Assembly: GCF_009766005.1 (NCBI RefSeq) | Contig: NZ_LMUK01000043.1 | Coordinates: forward strand, 315,122 to 379,121 | From: Bradyrhizobium sp. S69 | Lineage (GTDB): Bacteria; Pseudomonadota; Alphaproteobacteria; Rhizobiales; Xanthobacteraceae | Direction of reading: 5' to 3' | DNA length: 64,000 nucleotides | In this document: positions 42,885 to 52,208 of the stretch, in pieces | How the letters are laid out: every line of letters starts with the position of its first letter | How positions within the stretch are numbered: position 1 is the stretch's first letter | Notes under the pieces: generated by a model | What the model saw: the letters and a program-made list of their open reading frames with translations, nothing else | Told to the model about the DNA's origin: nothing | Database searches by the model: none | Program-made: the position numbers and the translations under genes

Positions 42885-43604
42885 CTAGCCCGGTGAAGCC
42901 AATTGCCGTTCGACGCCCTTTGGATCGGCGGCGAGACCAGCGGCGAGACCGCGCGCCATGTCGCCGACGTAGATTTCTTCCTCGCCCTTTTCGAACCCGT
43001 CGAGAATTTCCGTCGCCGCATCGGCCGGTGACATCTTCGGTATCGGCAGTCCCGCGGTCATCCTTGTATCGACCGCGCCCGGCAGAGCGGCTGCGACGCG
43101 CACACCTTTGGCGCCAAGCTCAGCGCGCAGGCCTTGCGTCAGGCTCAGCGCCGCGGCCTTGGAAGCGCAATAGGATCCCATCAACGGCAAATTAACGCGG
43201 GCCAGGATGGTCAGCATGTTGAGCACCGCGCCCTTGTTGGCGATCAGCGCCGGCGCAAAGGCTCTGACGACGCGCAGCGGCGCCAGATAATTGCATTCGA
43301 ATTCCTCACGGGCGATCGCAAGATCCGCCGCCAGGAGAAACGCCGTGTTGTGGTTGACGCCGGCGTTGTTGATCAGAAGCGTCACGTCGGTGGCTTGCGC
43401 GGCGGCGCGGTTGACGTCGTCGTCGCTGGTGACATCCATCTTGATCGGCACCAGCCGGTCCGACGCAGTGAGGCTAGATACGTCGCGCGCGGCGGCATAG
43501 ATCTTTTTGGCTCCCCGCGCGCGAAGGCCCGCGATCAAGGCTTGCGCGATCGCACCTGTGGCACCGGTAATGAGAACGATGGAGTCCTTGATCGTTTCGG
43601 TCAT
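42885..43604 (-). CDS. Short-chain dehydrogenase/reductase
   Basis: This 239-residue classical SDR has the nucleotide-binding TGATGAIAQAL near residue 13, NNAG near 81, catalytic Ser region and YCASK near 145, and LPGAVDTRM after the active site. It is the last gene of the dipeptide-type importer operon and overlaps the ATPase gene by 4 bases (ATGA). That tight link suggests it acts on the imported compound or its product, but the substrate is unknown. The stop codon lies right beside the GC-rich repeat. Confidence 0.88.
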   Translation of the reverse strand: MTETIKDSIVLITGATGAIAQALIAGLRARGAKKIYAAARDVSSLTASDRLVPIKMDVTSDDDVNRAAAQATDVTLLINNAGVNHNTAFLLAADLAIAREEFECNYLAPLRVVRAFAPALIANKGAVLNMLTILARVNLPLMGSYCASKAAALSLTQGLRAELGAKGVRVAAALPGAVDTRMTAGLPIPKMSPADAATEILDGFEKGEEEIYVGDMARGLAAGLAADPKGVERQLASPG

Positions 43605-44461
43605 GCCGCTGATCCCTGGTTTCGAGGAATGGAAACGTCGCGTGCCGGGTCGAGCCAGCCGGGTTCGACGTCCGGCAACGGGATCGACGACAGCAAATTC
43701 TGCGTATAGGCATGCTGCGGATGTTCGAAGATGCGCGCGACCGGTCCGGCCTCGACGACCTCGCCGTGCTGTAGGATCGCCACGTCATCACAGAGAACGC
43801 GAATGACCGACAAATCATGGCTGATGAACACCATCGTGACGCCAAGCCTTTGGCGCAGCTCCTTGATCAGCAGCAGGATGTGCGCCTGGGTCGAGACGTC
43901 GAGGCCGGACACGATTTCGTCGGCGACGATGAAATCCGGCTCCAGCGCCAGCGCCCGGGCGATGCCGGCGCGTTGCCGCTGACCGCCCGAAAGCTCATGC
44001 GGATAGCGGTCGACGAAATGCGTCGGCAAGCCGACCAGATCCAGCAACGAAGCGGCGCGATCGCGTTGATCCCGCCTGCCCTTCAGGCGCCCGAATATTT
44101 GCAGCGGCCGCGTCAGCGTGACGCCGAGCCGAAGCCGTGGGTTCAGCGAGGATTGCGGATCCTGGAAGATCATCTGAATACGCGATCGCAGCGGTCGCAG
44201 CTCGGCCTCGCTGAGACCGCCGATTTCGACACCGTCGAATTGAATGCCGCCCGAAGTCGGCCGCAGCAACCTGACCAGCAGCCGGCCCAACGTCGTTTTG
44301 CCGGAGCCGGACTCACCGACCAGGCCCAGCACCGAGCCTTTGGGAACGGCAAGATCGACGCGCTTGACGACCTCACGCAGCACGGGGCGACCAAACAGCC
44401 CCGACGCCCGCTCCGGATAGGCGAATGTCAGGCTGCCGGTACTGAGCAGGATGTCGCTCAT
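43601..44461 (-). CDS. ABC importer ATPase, dipeptide/oligopeptide type (DppF/OppF-like)
   Basis: This 286-residue protein has Walker A GESGSGKTT, Q-loop FQDPQSSLNPR, signature LSGGQRQR and Walker B FIVADEIVSGLDV, where Glu-Ile replaces the usual Glu-Pro. The C-terminal part HPQHAYTQNLLSSIP belongs to the oligopeptide ATPase family. The start at 44461 overlaps the partner ATPase gene as ATGA; a start at 44509 is less likely. It works with the other ATPase and two permeases. Confidence 0.9.
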   Translation of the reverse strand: MSDILLSTGSLTFAYPERASGLFGRPVLREVVKRVDLAVPKGSVLGLVGESGSGKTTLGRLLVRLLRPTSGGIQFDGVEIGGLSEAELRPLRSRIQMIFQDPQSSLNPRLRLGVTLTRPLQIFGRLKGRRDQRDRAASLLDLVGLPTHFVDRYPHELSGGQRQRAGIARALALEPDFIVADEIVSGLDVSTQAHILLLIKELRQRLGVTMVFISHDLSVIRVLCDDVAILQHGEVVEAGPVARIFEHPQHAYTQNLLSSIPLPDVEPGWLDPARDVSIPRNQGSAA

Positions 44462-45345
44462 GTCCGCCCCACGATCGACAGCCGGTCCAGACGGTGGGCC
44501 TCGCTCCACAGGCTTTCGATCAGCGCCGGCGGCACCGGGCGCAGCGCATCGGCCGGCCGGTCCGCGCGCGGCGTGGCAGCCAGCAGCGCGCGCGTATACG
44601 CATGTCGCGGTCTGGTCAGGACATCGGCGGTCTCGCCGTCCTCAAGCACCCGTCCGGCATGCATCACGGTCATGGTGCGGCAGATCTTGGCGACGACGCC
44701 CAGATCATGCGTGACGAACAGGATCGCGGCACCTCGGCGTTCCCGCAGCCGCTCGATCAGTTGCAGCACCTGGCGCTGCACGGTAACGTCAAGCGCGGTG
44801 GTCGGCTCGTCGGCGATGATCAGGCTGGGATCGCAGCCAAACGCCATCGCGATCAGCACGCGCTGCCGCATGCCGCCGGAAATCTCGTACGGATAGAGAC
44901 CGAGCACGCGCTGCGGATCGCGGATCGCGACCTCGGCGAGCAGCTCCGTGGCGCGTTGCAAGGCCTGACGCCGGGATAGCGCGAGATGGCGCTGCAACAC
45001 CCGCGCGATCTGGTCGCCGACCCGCTTGACCGGGTTGAGCGACGTCATCGGATCCTGCGGGATCAGCGCAATCTGGCGCCCCAGCAGATCCCGCCGCTCG
45101 CGCTCCGGCAATGTCAGGAAATCGCGGCCCGCGAATGCGATTCCGCCTTTGCCGATCCAGGCATCGGCCGGCAGCAATCCAAGCACCGCGCGCCCCAGCA
45201 TCGACTTGCCCGCGCCGGACTCGCCGACCAGACCCCTGACCTCGCCGGGCTGCACTTCGAGGCTGACGCCGCGCAGCACGTTGGCCGCGCGGGCGCCGCG
45301 CCCGATCGTGACATGCAGGTCCTGGATCGACAGCACCGCGGTCAT
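44458..45345 (-). CDS. ABC importer ATPase, dipeptide/oligopeptide type (DppD/OppD-like)
   Basis: This 295-residue protein has Walker A GESGAGKSM, Q-loop PQDPMTSLNPV, signature ISGGMRQR and Walker B LIIADEPTTALDV, with the C-terminal oligo_HPY-type region RPRHAYTRALLAATPR. It pairs with the following ATPase. The ATG at 45345 overlaps the permease stop as ATGA. All five transporter genes run without gaps, showing a single transcript. Confidence 0.9.
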   Translation of the reverse strand: MTAVLSIQDLHVTIGRGARAANVLRGVSLEVQPGEVRGLVGESGAGKSMLGRAVLGLLPADAWIGKGGIAFAGRDFLTLPERERRDLLGRQIALIPQDPMTSLNPVKRVGDQIARVLQRHLALSRRQALQRATELLAEVAIRDPQRVLGLYPYEISGGMRQRVLIAMAFGCDPSLIIADEPTTALDVTVQRQVLQLIERLRERRGAAILFVTHDLGVVAKICRTMTVMHAGRVLEDGETADVLTRPRHAYTRALLAATPRADRPADALRPVPPALIESLWSEAHRLDRLSIVGRT

Positions 45346-46229
45346 CGGCGCTGCACCGGATCGAGCGCGGTGCGCAGACCGTCGCCCAGCAGATTGAACC
45401 CGACGACGCTGACGATGACGCACCCGATCGCAAACGCCATCACCCAGGGCGACTGGTAGATGATCTGGCGTCCCTCGGCGATCATGCCGCCCCATGTCGG
45501 GGTGTCGCCGGCCACCGAAATGCCGACAAACGACAGGATGACCTCGACCAGGATCGCAACCCCCATCTCGACGGCTAGGAGTGTCACCACCAGCGGAACA
45601 AGGTTGGGCAAGATTTCCAGGCGCAAGGTCTGGCCGCGGTTCAAACCGATCACGCGGGCGGCCATCGCATAGTCGCGCTGAAGCTGCACGGCGGTCTCGG
45701 CCCGGATAATTCGGGCAAACCGGGTCCAGTCGACCACCACGATGGCGAGGATCACGGATGTCAGTCCGGCGCCTATCACGGCCGCCAGCACGATCGACAG
45801 CAGGATCGGGGGGAACGCCATCCAGACATCGATCAGGCGCGAGGTCGCCTGGTCGATCCAGCCGCCAAAACTGCCCGCAATCAAACCCAGCGTGATGCCG
45901 ATCGCACCCGCCAGCAAGGCCGCGACGAACCCCACCACCACCGCGACCCGCGCCGCATAGATCAGCCGCGACAGCACGTCACGGCCGAGGCTGTCGGTGC
46001 CGAGCAGATAGGCCGTATCGCCGCCATGCATCCATGCCGGCGGCAATTGCCCCGACAACAAATCCTGCTCGATCGGATCATGCGGCGCGATCCATGGCGC
46101 CAACAGCGCCACAAGAATCAGCACAGCCACAATCGCGCCACCGACCCACAGCCGCGCGCCACCGCGCCGAAAACCCATCGCCCATCGCGACGGCTGCTGC
46201 AGGGCGACGCTTGCGGCGACATCAACCAT
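45342..46229 (-). CDS. ABC importer permease, DppC/OppC-like
   Basis: This 295-residue permease has the typical N-terminal span (VGGAIVAVLILVALLAPWIAP), the periplasmic GTDSLGRDVLSRLIYAAR sequence near 78 that marks DppC-type proteins, and the EAA loop RDYAMAARVIGLNRGQ near 190. About six membrane spans are visible. It overlaps the DppB-like gene by 8 bases. Confidence 0.9.
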   Translation of the reverse strand: MVDVAASVALQQPSRWAMGFRRGGARLWVGGAIVAVLILVALLAPWIAPHDPIEQDLLSGQLPPAWMHGGDTAYLLGTDSLGRDVLSRLIYAARVAVVVGFVAALLAGAIGITLGLIAGSFGGWIDQATSRLIDVWMAFPPILLSIVLAAVIGAGLTSVILAIVVVDWTRFARIIRAETAVQLQRDYAMAARVIGLNRGQTLRLEILPNLVPLVVTLLAVEMGVAILVEVILSFVGISVAGDTPTWGGMIAEGRQIIYQSPWVMAFAIGCVIVSVVGFNLLGDGLRTALDPVQRR

Positions 46230-47229
46230 GGCGAAGCCTCGGATCGAGCAAGGTCACCACGACATCGACCGCGAGATTGAGCGCAATGAAGAGCACGGCG
46301 AAGGTCAGGATCAGCCCCTGGATCAGCGGAAAGTCCCGGTTGATCACCGCATCGATCGCCATGTTGCCGATCCCCTCATAGGAGAAGATGCGTTCGACCA
46401 GCACGGTGCCGCCAAGCAGTAGCGTGATCTGAACGCCGCCAAGCGCAATGGTCGGGATCAGCGCATTCGGGAACACCTCGCGCAACAGGATCGCTGGCCG
46501 GGCAAAGCCGCGCGCCCGCGCGATCTGCGCATAGTCCTGGTCCTCGGCTTCCGACAGCGATGCCTTGAGCAGCCGGGCGATCAATGCTGCGAACGGCAGC
46601 GCCAGCGCAATCGCCGGCAGCAGCATGTGCGAGAGCAGCGCGCCGACGACATCGATGCGCCCCCTCAGCAGGCTTTCGAACAGATAAAAATTGGTCCGGA
46701 AGCTGACGTCGATTTGCGGATCGATGCGGCCCGATGTCGGCAGCAACGGAATCAGCACGCCAAACGACAGCAGCAGGATCAGGGCCCAGAGGAAATCCGG
46801 AATGGCCAGAAACACCCCGATGCCGCCGTCGACGGCCCATTCGAGCCTTCGGCCGCGAAAATAAACCCCGGTCAACGCGACCGCCAATCCGAGCGCAATG
46901 GCGATCAGCGTCGCCACCAGCGCCAATTCCAGCGTCGCCGGCAGCCGCGCCAGTATCAGTTCGGACACGCTCTGACGCAGGCTGATCGAACGGCCGAAAT
47001 CACCGCTGAGCACGTGCCCGAACCAGGACACGAACTGCTCTGGAATGGAGCGATCCAGCCCGTAAAGCGCGCGCAGCCGATCGATGTCGGCGGCGGAGGC
47101 GCCGGGCGGGATCATCATCGCGATCGGATCGCCCGGCACGATGCGCAACAGCACGAACACGATCACGCCGACGCCGGCCAGCGTCGGAGGGATCAGGACG
47201 AGCCGCTTGATGATCTCGCCCCATCGCAT
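46222..47229 (-). CDS. ABC importer permease, DppB/OppB-like
   Basis: This 335-residue permease has the family N terminus (LVLIPPTLAGVGVIVFVLLR, then PGDPI), LGDFGRSISLRQSV near 80, and the EAA loop DQDYAQIARARGFARPAIL near 225. About six spans are visible. It lies 37 bases after the binding-protein gene and forms the channel with the DppC-like subunit. Confidence 0.9.
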   Translation of the reverse strand: MRWGEIIKRLVLIPPTLAGVGVIVFVLLRIVPGDPIAMMIPPGASAADIDRLRALYGLDRSIPEQFVSWFGHVLSGDFGRSISLRQSVSELILARLPATLELALVATLIAIALGLAVALTGVYFRGRRLEWAVDGGIGVFLAIPDFLWALILLLSFGVLIPLLPTSGRIDPQIDVSFRTNFYLFESLLRGRIDVVGALLSHMLLPAIALALPFAALIARLLKASLSEAEDQDYAQIARARGFARPAILLREVFPNALIPTIALGGVQITLLLGGTVLVERIFSYEGIGNMAIDAVINRDFPLIQGLILTFAVLFIALNLAVDVVVTLLDPRLRHG

Positions 47230-47266
47230 CGCTGTCGCGCCTTATCCTGTTCCTTGCCCTGTTGCC

Positions 47267-48808
47267 TTACGCCGGCGTGATCAATTGCGGAAGGATCATG
47301 CCGTTGGCCTGCGGCACCAGCTTCAGCCCCTTTTTGTGAATGATCGGCTGCACATACTGGAACAGCGGGATCACCTCGCCTTCCTCGGCGATGTATTTGT
47401 CGACGGCCTTCCAGCCGGCGATCCGCTTGGCCTCGTCCTTTTCGCCCCACAGGGGGCCGATGCGCTCGACCAGATCCTTGCCCTTCCAGGCGCAATGCGG
47501 CGAAGGACCGAACATCGCAAAACCGGTCGAGGTGGAGGGATCGCCGATCGCGTTGCCCCAATTGTAGAACGCCGCCGGCGCCAGCGCGTGACGGGCGCGC
47601 AGTTCGAAATGCTGCGCGATCTCGTAGACTTCGATATTGGCTTCGATGCCGACCTTGCGCCACATCCCGACGATCGCCTGGATCATCTCGTAATCCTTCG
47701 GCTTGAAGCCGCGGGTGGTCTGGATGGTGAATTTCACCGGCTTCTCCGGCGAGTAACCGCTCTTGGCCAGCAGGCTCTTTGCCAGCTCGGGATCGTAAGC
47801 CACCTTGGTCGAGGGATCGAAGGCCGCGTAGCCCGGCGCTTCCAGGGTCGAAATCGGAACGCCGTAGCCCTTGAGCAGCCGGTCGACGATCGCCTTTTTG
47901 TCGATGGCGTGATTGGCCGCAAGGCGAACGTTGCGGTCGAGCATCGGATCGATGTCGGTGATGAAGATCATGGCGATGTCGGAGACCGGCTCGGTCTGCC
48001 CGATCAGGCCGGGTTTTGCTTTGAGGCGATCGAATTCCTCGTAAGGAATCTCGAAGGTGACGTCCGATCCGCCCGACTCGACCTCAGCCACACGGCTGGT
48101 GGAGTCGGTGACGAATTTGAACACCACGGTTTCGAACGCGGGCTTCGGACCCCAATAGCCGGGATGCGCCTTCAGCCGCAGGAACGCGTTGCGCTCGAAG
48201 GCATCGACCTTGTAGGGACCGGAACCAACAGGCGCTTTCTCAAACCCTTCGGCGCCGACCTTTTCGAAATAGGCCTTCGGCAGCACGTAGCCGGTGAGGA
48301 ACGCCATCCACTTGAACAAGGTCGGCTCGAATTCGATCACATCGCCGGTGATTTTGTTGCCGTCGATCTTGTAATTGCCGACCTTGGACCAGACGAACTG
48401 GATCGGGTTGCCGCCTTTTGCATCCGCTGCGCGGGTCAGCGACCACACCACGTCTTCCGGCGTGACCGGCGTGCCGTCGTGCCACTTGGCGCCCTGACAC
48501 ACCTCCAGCATGACCTTGGTCTTATCGTCGTTCCAGCCCCATTTGGTCAGCAGTCCCGGCTTGAACGACAGATCCGGCGCCTGGGCGATGTAGGGATCGA
48601 AGATCGATTGATAGATCGACTGGATGGTCGGATTGACCGCCGACAACCCGACGGTCGGATCGAACGATGGCAAGTTCACATTGTAGGCGATCGTCAGTGT
48701 CGAGGCGTCGGCGCGCGCCGCGCCGGCGAAGAGACCGGAGGAAAGCGGCAAGCTTGCTGCGCCGGCAAATTGCAGAAGGGTGCGTCGGGATAGACCACGG
48801 GATACCAT
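47267..48808 (-). CDS. ABC importer binding protein, SBP_bac_5 (peptide/nickel class)
   Basis: This 513-residue protein begins MVSRGLSRRTLLQFAGAASL, a twin-arginine-like signal (SRRTLLQ) ending near ARA-DA. The mature protein has SBP_bac_5 features: LEVCQGAKWHDGTPVTPEDVVWSL near 110, GSGPYKVDAF near 200, and DRNVRLAANHAIDKKAIVDR near 295. The family takes up peptides and also opines, glutathione or other amides, so the ligand is not fixed. GGTGGAG precedes the ATG. It heads the operon that ends with the short-chain dehydrogenase. Confidence 0.9.
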   Translation of the reverse strand: MVSRGLSRRTLLQFAGAASLPLSSGLFAGAARADASTLTIAYNVNLPSFDPTVGLSAVNPTIQSIYQSIFDPYIAQAPDLSFKPGLLTKWGWNDDKTKVMLEVCQGAKWHDGTPVTPEDVVWSLTRAADAKGGNPIQFVWSKVGNYKIDGNKITGDVIEFEPTLFKWMAFLTGYVLPKAYFEKVGAEGFEKAPVGSGPYKVDAFERNAFLRLKAHPGYWGPKPAFETVVFKFVTDSTSRVAEVESGGSDVTFEIPYEEFDRLKAKPGLIGQTEPVSDIAMIFITDIDPMLDRNVRLAANHAIDKKAIVDRLLKGYGVPISTLEAPGYAAFDPSTKVAYDPELAKSLLAKSGYSPEKPVKFTIQTTRGFKPKDYEMIQAIVGMWRKVGIEANIEVYEIAQHFELRARHALAPAAFYNWGNAIGDPSTSTGFAMFGPSPHCAWKGKDLVERIGPLWGEKDEAKRIAGWKAVDKYIAEEGEVIPLFQYVQPIIHKKGLKLVPQANGMILPQLITPA

Positions 48809-48869
48809 GACAACTACTCCACCAAACGAGAACGGCGCCCGGGAGTGGGCGCCGATGATTGCAGGCAAA

Positions 48870-50111
48870 CTATGAAGCGGCTTTCGGTGCGCTCTCGGCC
48901 CAGCGCGCCATTAGCGCGTTCGAGGGCAGCGTTTCGTCCACCAGCTTCTTGGCGGTCGCGACGCCGGCCACCGGCAGCAATGCCGGGTCGAGCAGCCCGA
49001 TCTGGACCAGCACCGAGGCCTGATCCCAGTAGATGTGCTCGTTGTAGAGCTTGTCGCCGCGGAAACGCACGATGGCGATCAGCGGGACCTCGACGTATTT
49101 GCCGGTCGGAGCCACCCCGGGCAGCATCCAGTCGATCTCGATATCGTGGGTAAAACTGAACAGCATCTCGTCGACGATGCGGTCCGCGCCGATGGTGCGC
49201 GAGATCGGAACCAGCTTGGTGTCCTGCGGCGTCTTCGGAATGAAATGATTGGCGTAGAAGCGCAGCAGGTCGCGATAGCCGACGCCGCCGGTCATGGTCG
49301 GGATATGATTAACGTAAGGCTCCGCCACCATGGTCGCCATGGTCGCTTCCGCCGAGCGGACGCCGAATTCCAGTTCGGTGTGACGATCCCAAAGCGCGGA
49401 GAGATCGTAGTGCGGCCCCATCACCTTTCGGAACAGCGCGATCGAGCGCGAATGCGCCATCAAGGTAGCAGGCTTGTTGAAGCTGGCGCGTTCGTGGGCC
49501 GCAAAGGCGTGGTCGCAGCCCGGATAGAGATAAAGCTCGGCATCCGGGCGCTTGGCAAAGGCGGCTTTGACCTGCTCGCGCGCTTCAGCCGGCGCGAAGC
49601 GATCGAGCTCGGCGAAGTGGAATGCGATCGGACACTTGATCTGCGCGGCCTCGCCGATGTCGGCCTCGATGCCGACGCCATAATAGCTGACCGCACAGTC
49701 GACATCGGTGCGCGCCGCGACCAGATAGGCGAGCTTGCCGCCGAGGCAAAATCCCAACGCGCCGACCTTGCCGACGCATTCGGGGCGCGCGCGCAGGACT
49801 TTCAGGGCGTCCGCCGAATCCTTGATCGACTGATTGGCGTCGAAGCGCTGGTAGTAGCCCATCGCCTTGCCGAAATCGGCTTCGGTGTAACCGAGATCGA
49901 CGCCCGGCTCCATCCGCCAGAACAAATCGGGGGCCAACACGACGTAGCCCTCCTCGGCATAGTGATCGGCGACTTCCCGCATCGAGGCGTTGACGCCGAA
50001 TATCTCCTGCAACAGCAGGATTCCCGGTCCGGACCCTGACGCCGGAATTGCCAGATATCCCCTGAACTTGCCGCCATCGGCGGCCGCGATGTCAATCCAT
50101 TGTCCAGCCAC
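48870..50111 (-). CDS. Dienelactone hydrolase fused to a SnoaL/NTF2-like domain
   Basis: This 413-residue protein has two domains. Residues 1-240 are dienelactone hydrolase, with the Cys nucleophile in GFCLGGK near 122, an Asp near 170 (ELDRFAP) and His in GCDHAF near 202. Residues about 260-410 are a SnoaL/NTF2-like cone domain (YVNHIPTMTGG, FTHDIEIDWMLPG). Single-domain dienelactone hydrolases have about 240 residues. The GTG start at 50111 has GAGG upstream; the frame continues to 50432 through the promoter region and is not coding there. It is divergent from a MarR-type regulator. The substrate is unknown. Confidence 0.85.
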   Translation of the reverse strand: MAGQWIDIAAADGGKFRGYLAIPASGSGPGILLLQEIFGVNASMREVADHYAEEGYVVLAPDLFWRMEPGVDLGYTEADFGKAMGYYQRFDANQSIKDSADALKVLRARPECVGKVGALGFCLGGKLAYLVAARTDVDCAVSYYGVGIEADIGEAAQIKCPIAFHFAELDRFAPAEAREQVKAAFAKRPDAELYLYPGCDHAFAAHERASFNKPATLMAHSRSIALFRKVMGPHYDLSALWDRHTELEFGVRSAEATMATMVAEPYVNHIPTMTGGVGYRDLLRFYANHFIPKTPQDTKLVPISRTIGADRIVDEMLFSFTHDIEIDWMLPGVAPTGKYVEVPLIAIVRFRGDKLYNEHIYWDQASVLVQIGLLDPALLPVAGVATAKKLVDETLPSNALMARWAESAPKAAS

Positions 50112-50170
50112 TGTCGACCTCACTGCTGCGCGCAACGCACCCTTGCGTGCCCTTGGGAATTCATCGTGTT

Positions 50171-50197
50171 TTCTTAATTGAATTTTTAATGTAAGAA
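50171..50197. promoter_or_regulatory. AT-rich inverted repeat, candidate MarR operator
   Basis: Arms TTCTTA and TAAGAA flank 15 AT-rich bases in the divergent space between the dienelactone hydrolase fusion (start 50111) and the MarR-type gene (start 50254). MarR proteins commonly bind AT-rich palindromes of about this length in front of their own genes. Confidence 0.35.
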
Positions 50198-50253
50198 TCT
50201 CAGATGTAAATAGCATAGATTGAGCAGGCCCTGCCCAGGCGGTAAGCCGAAGC

Positions 50254-50916
50254 ATGGAATCGGGAGCCGATATTTTGAAGAAGAGCACTGCAAAGAAGAC
50301 CGACAGGTCTGCAATTGCGAAATCTGGAGCGGCGAGATCTGGAGCTGTCAGGTCTGGAACGGTCAAGACTCGCAAATCGTCCGCCGCGTCGGCCCCCTCG
50401 GAACGTCCGGGGTCCTGGCATCTGGCGCGCACCGAGACCGAACGCCAGCTTTCCGACTTCGAATTCGGCCTGGAGCGCCTCGCGCAGGCCTACTACCGGT
50501 GGAAGGCGGCTTGCCTGGCCGCGGTGTGCGACGTGCCGCTCTCCGGCGACGACGTCGCCGTTCTGAACGTCGTTCGGATGGGCGACGAGCCGAAACGGCT
50601 TTCGGAAGTCGGACAATTGCTGAACCGGGTCGATGTCCCCAATCTGCAATACGCCACGCGCAAGCTGACCCGCGCCGGCCTGATCGAAACCGAGGGCTAT
50701 TCCTCGCGCAAGGAAACCCGCTACCGCGCCACGGAAGCCGGCCGCGCCGTGACCGAAGCTTATGCTGCGGTCCGCGCCGCGACGCTGCCGCCGATGCTGG
50801 AGGCGCTCGAGGGATGGCCGATCAAATCCGAGGCGACGCGGCTACAGCTTGATGTTCTGGCCAGCCTCTACGCGCAGGCCGCCCAGATCGCAATCACCCG
50901 GCGCCACCAGCCCTGA
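50254..50916 (+). CDS. MarR-family-like winged-helix regulator with a pentapeptide-repeat N terminus
   Basis: This 220-residue protein has a winged-helix core at about residues 75-200: LSGDDVAVLNVVRMGDEPKRL, a recognition-helix part (NLQYATRKLTRAGLIETEGY) and the wing (SRKETRYRATEAGRAV). The first 60 residues are basic and repetitive. Four 15-base DNA units at 50308-50367 encode S-x-x-x-[KR] pentads (SAIAK, SGAAR, SGAVR, SGTVK). A TTG at 50275 with GGGAG upstream could be a second start but keeps the repeats. It probably regulates the divergent dienelactone hydrolase fusion. Confidence 0.8.
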   Translation: MESGADILKKSTAKKTDRSAIAKSGAARSGAVRSGTVKTRKSSAASAPSERPGSWHLARTETERQLSDFEFGLERLAQAYYRWKAACLAAVCDVPLSGDDVAVLNVVRMGDEPKRLSEVGQLLNRVDVPNLQYATRKLTRAGLIETEGYSSRKETRYRATEAGRAVTEAYAAVRAATLPPMLEALEGWPIKSEATRLQLDVLASLYAQAAQIAITRRHQP

Positions 50917-50939
50917 AGGCGCGCGCCGCCGTCCGAGTT

Positions 50940-52193
50940 TCAGGCACGAGCGGGCTCGGGCATGACCGACAAATCCCGCCCGTGTGTTTCCGGCAGCAGC
51001 CATAACGCTGTCAGCAGCAGCAGATAGGCCGCGATCGTAAAGACGCCGATCGCGGTTCCGAGCCCCATCGACTGGCTGAGATATCCGATCAGCCCCGGGA
51101 ACAGCGCGCCGACGGCGCGGCCCGCATTATACGAAAACCCCTGATTGGTGGCCCTGCTTTTGGTCGGGAACAGTTCCGTCAAATAAGGACCCATCGGCGC
51201 GAACATACCATTGGCGAAGAAGCCAAGCGGGAATCCCAGCACCAGCATCACCTGATTGTCGATCGGCGCCAGCATATAGACCATGATGACGAGGCCGGCG
51301 CACAACGCCATCACAAGGAACGTCTTCTTCCGACCGATCGCATCGGCGAGCCAGGCCCCCGCCACGAAGCCGCAGAACGCGCCCAGGATGACGAAGGCAA
51401 GATAGCCCGAGGAGCCGAGCACCGTCAGTTTCCTTTCGGTGCGCAGAAAGGTCGGAAGCCAGGTGTTGACGGCGTAATAGCCGCCTTGTGCGCCGGTGGT
51501 CAGCAACGATGTCAGAAGCGTCAGGCGCATGTTCTCGCGCGAGAAGATCGCAAATAGCTTGGTCGCCACGCTCTCGTTGTCGGTGGCGCGCGATTTTTCG
51601 AAGATTTCCGGCTCATCGACGAAGCGGCGGATATAGATCACCAGCAGCGCCGGCAAAAGCCCGGTCCAGAACAACACGCGCCACGCGATGTCCTGCGGCA
51701 GCAGCGAGAACACCAGTGCGAACATGAGCGTCGCACCGCCCCAGCCGACCGCCCATCCGCTCTGAACCAGGCCGACGGCGCGTCCGCGATATCTCGCGTT
51801 GATGACTTCGCCGATCAGGACCGCGCCGGCAGCCCACTCGCCGCCGAACCCTAGTCCCTGCAAGGCGCGAACCGCAAAGAACTGGCCGAAATTGTTGCAG
51901 AACCCGGCCAGGAACGTAAAGAACGCGAACCAGACGATGGTGATCTGCAACACCCTGACACGCCCGTATTTGTCGGCCAGGGTTCCGGTGATCCAGCCTC
52001 CGAAGGCGGACAGCAGCAGGGCGACGGTGGCGAGAAGGCCGGCCTCCGACATCTTGAAATTCAAGGTGACGAGCAACGTCGGAATCACCAGCGCGTACAG
52101 ATTGACGTCGAATGAATCGAGCGCCCACCCGCCAAAGCACGCGACCAGCGTGCGCCGCTCTTTGACGTTCAAATCCCCCAGGAATGCCGCCAC
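50940..52193 (-). CDS. MFS importer, aromatic/organic acid type
   Basis: This 417-residue protein has 12 predicted spans in two halves. The MFS signature GTLADKYGRVRVL falls between spans 2 and 3, GGEWAAGAVLIGEV lies in span 4, and DAIGRKKTF is the second-half copy. GGWALDSFDVNLYALVIP in span 1 is the AAHS/sugar-acid type pattern. The GTG at 52193 has a very strong GGGGGGAG site, while an upstream TTG at 52208 lies before it. It is the last gene of the LacI-controlled operon, so it probably imports that operon's carboxylic acid substrate. Confidence 0.87.
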   Translation of the reverse strand: MAAFLGDLNVKERRTLVACFGGWALDSFDVNLYALVIPTLLVTLNFKMSEAGLLATVALLLSAFGGWITGTLADKYGRVRVLQITIVWFAFFTFLAGFCNNFGQFFAVRALQGLGFGGEWAAGAVLIGEVINARYRGRAVGLVQSGWAVGWGGATLMFALVFSLLPQDIAWRVLFWTGLLPALLVIYIRRFVDEPEIFEKSRATDNESVATKLFAIFSRENMRLTLLTSLLTTGAQGGYYAVNTWLPTFLRTERKLTVLGSSGYLAFVILGAFCGFVAGAWLADAIGRKKTFLVMALCAGLVIMVYMLAPIDNQVMLVLGFPLGFFANGMFAPMGPYLTELFPTKSRATNQGFSYNAGRAVGALFPGLIGYLSQSMGLGTAIGVFTIAAYLLLLTALWLLPETHGRDLSVMPEPARA

Positions 52194-52208
52194 GGTGTCT
52201 CCCCCCAA

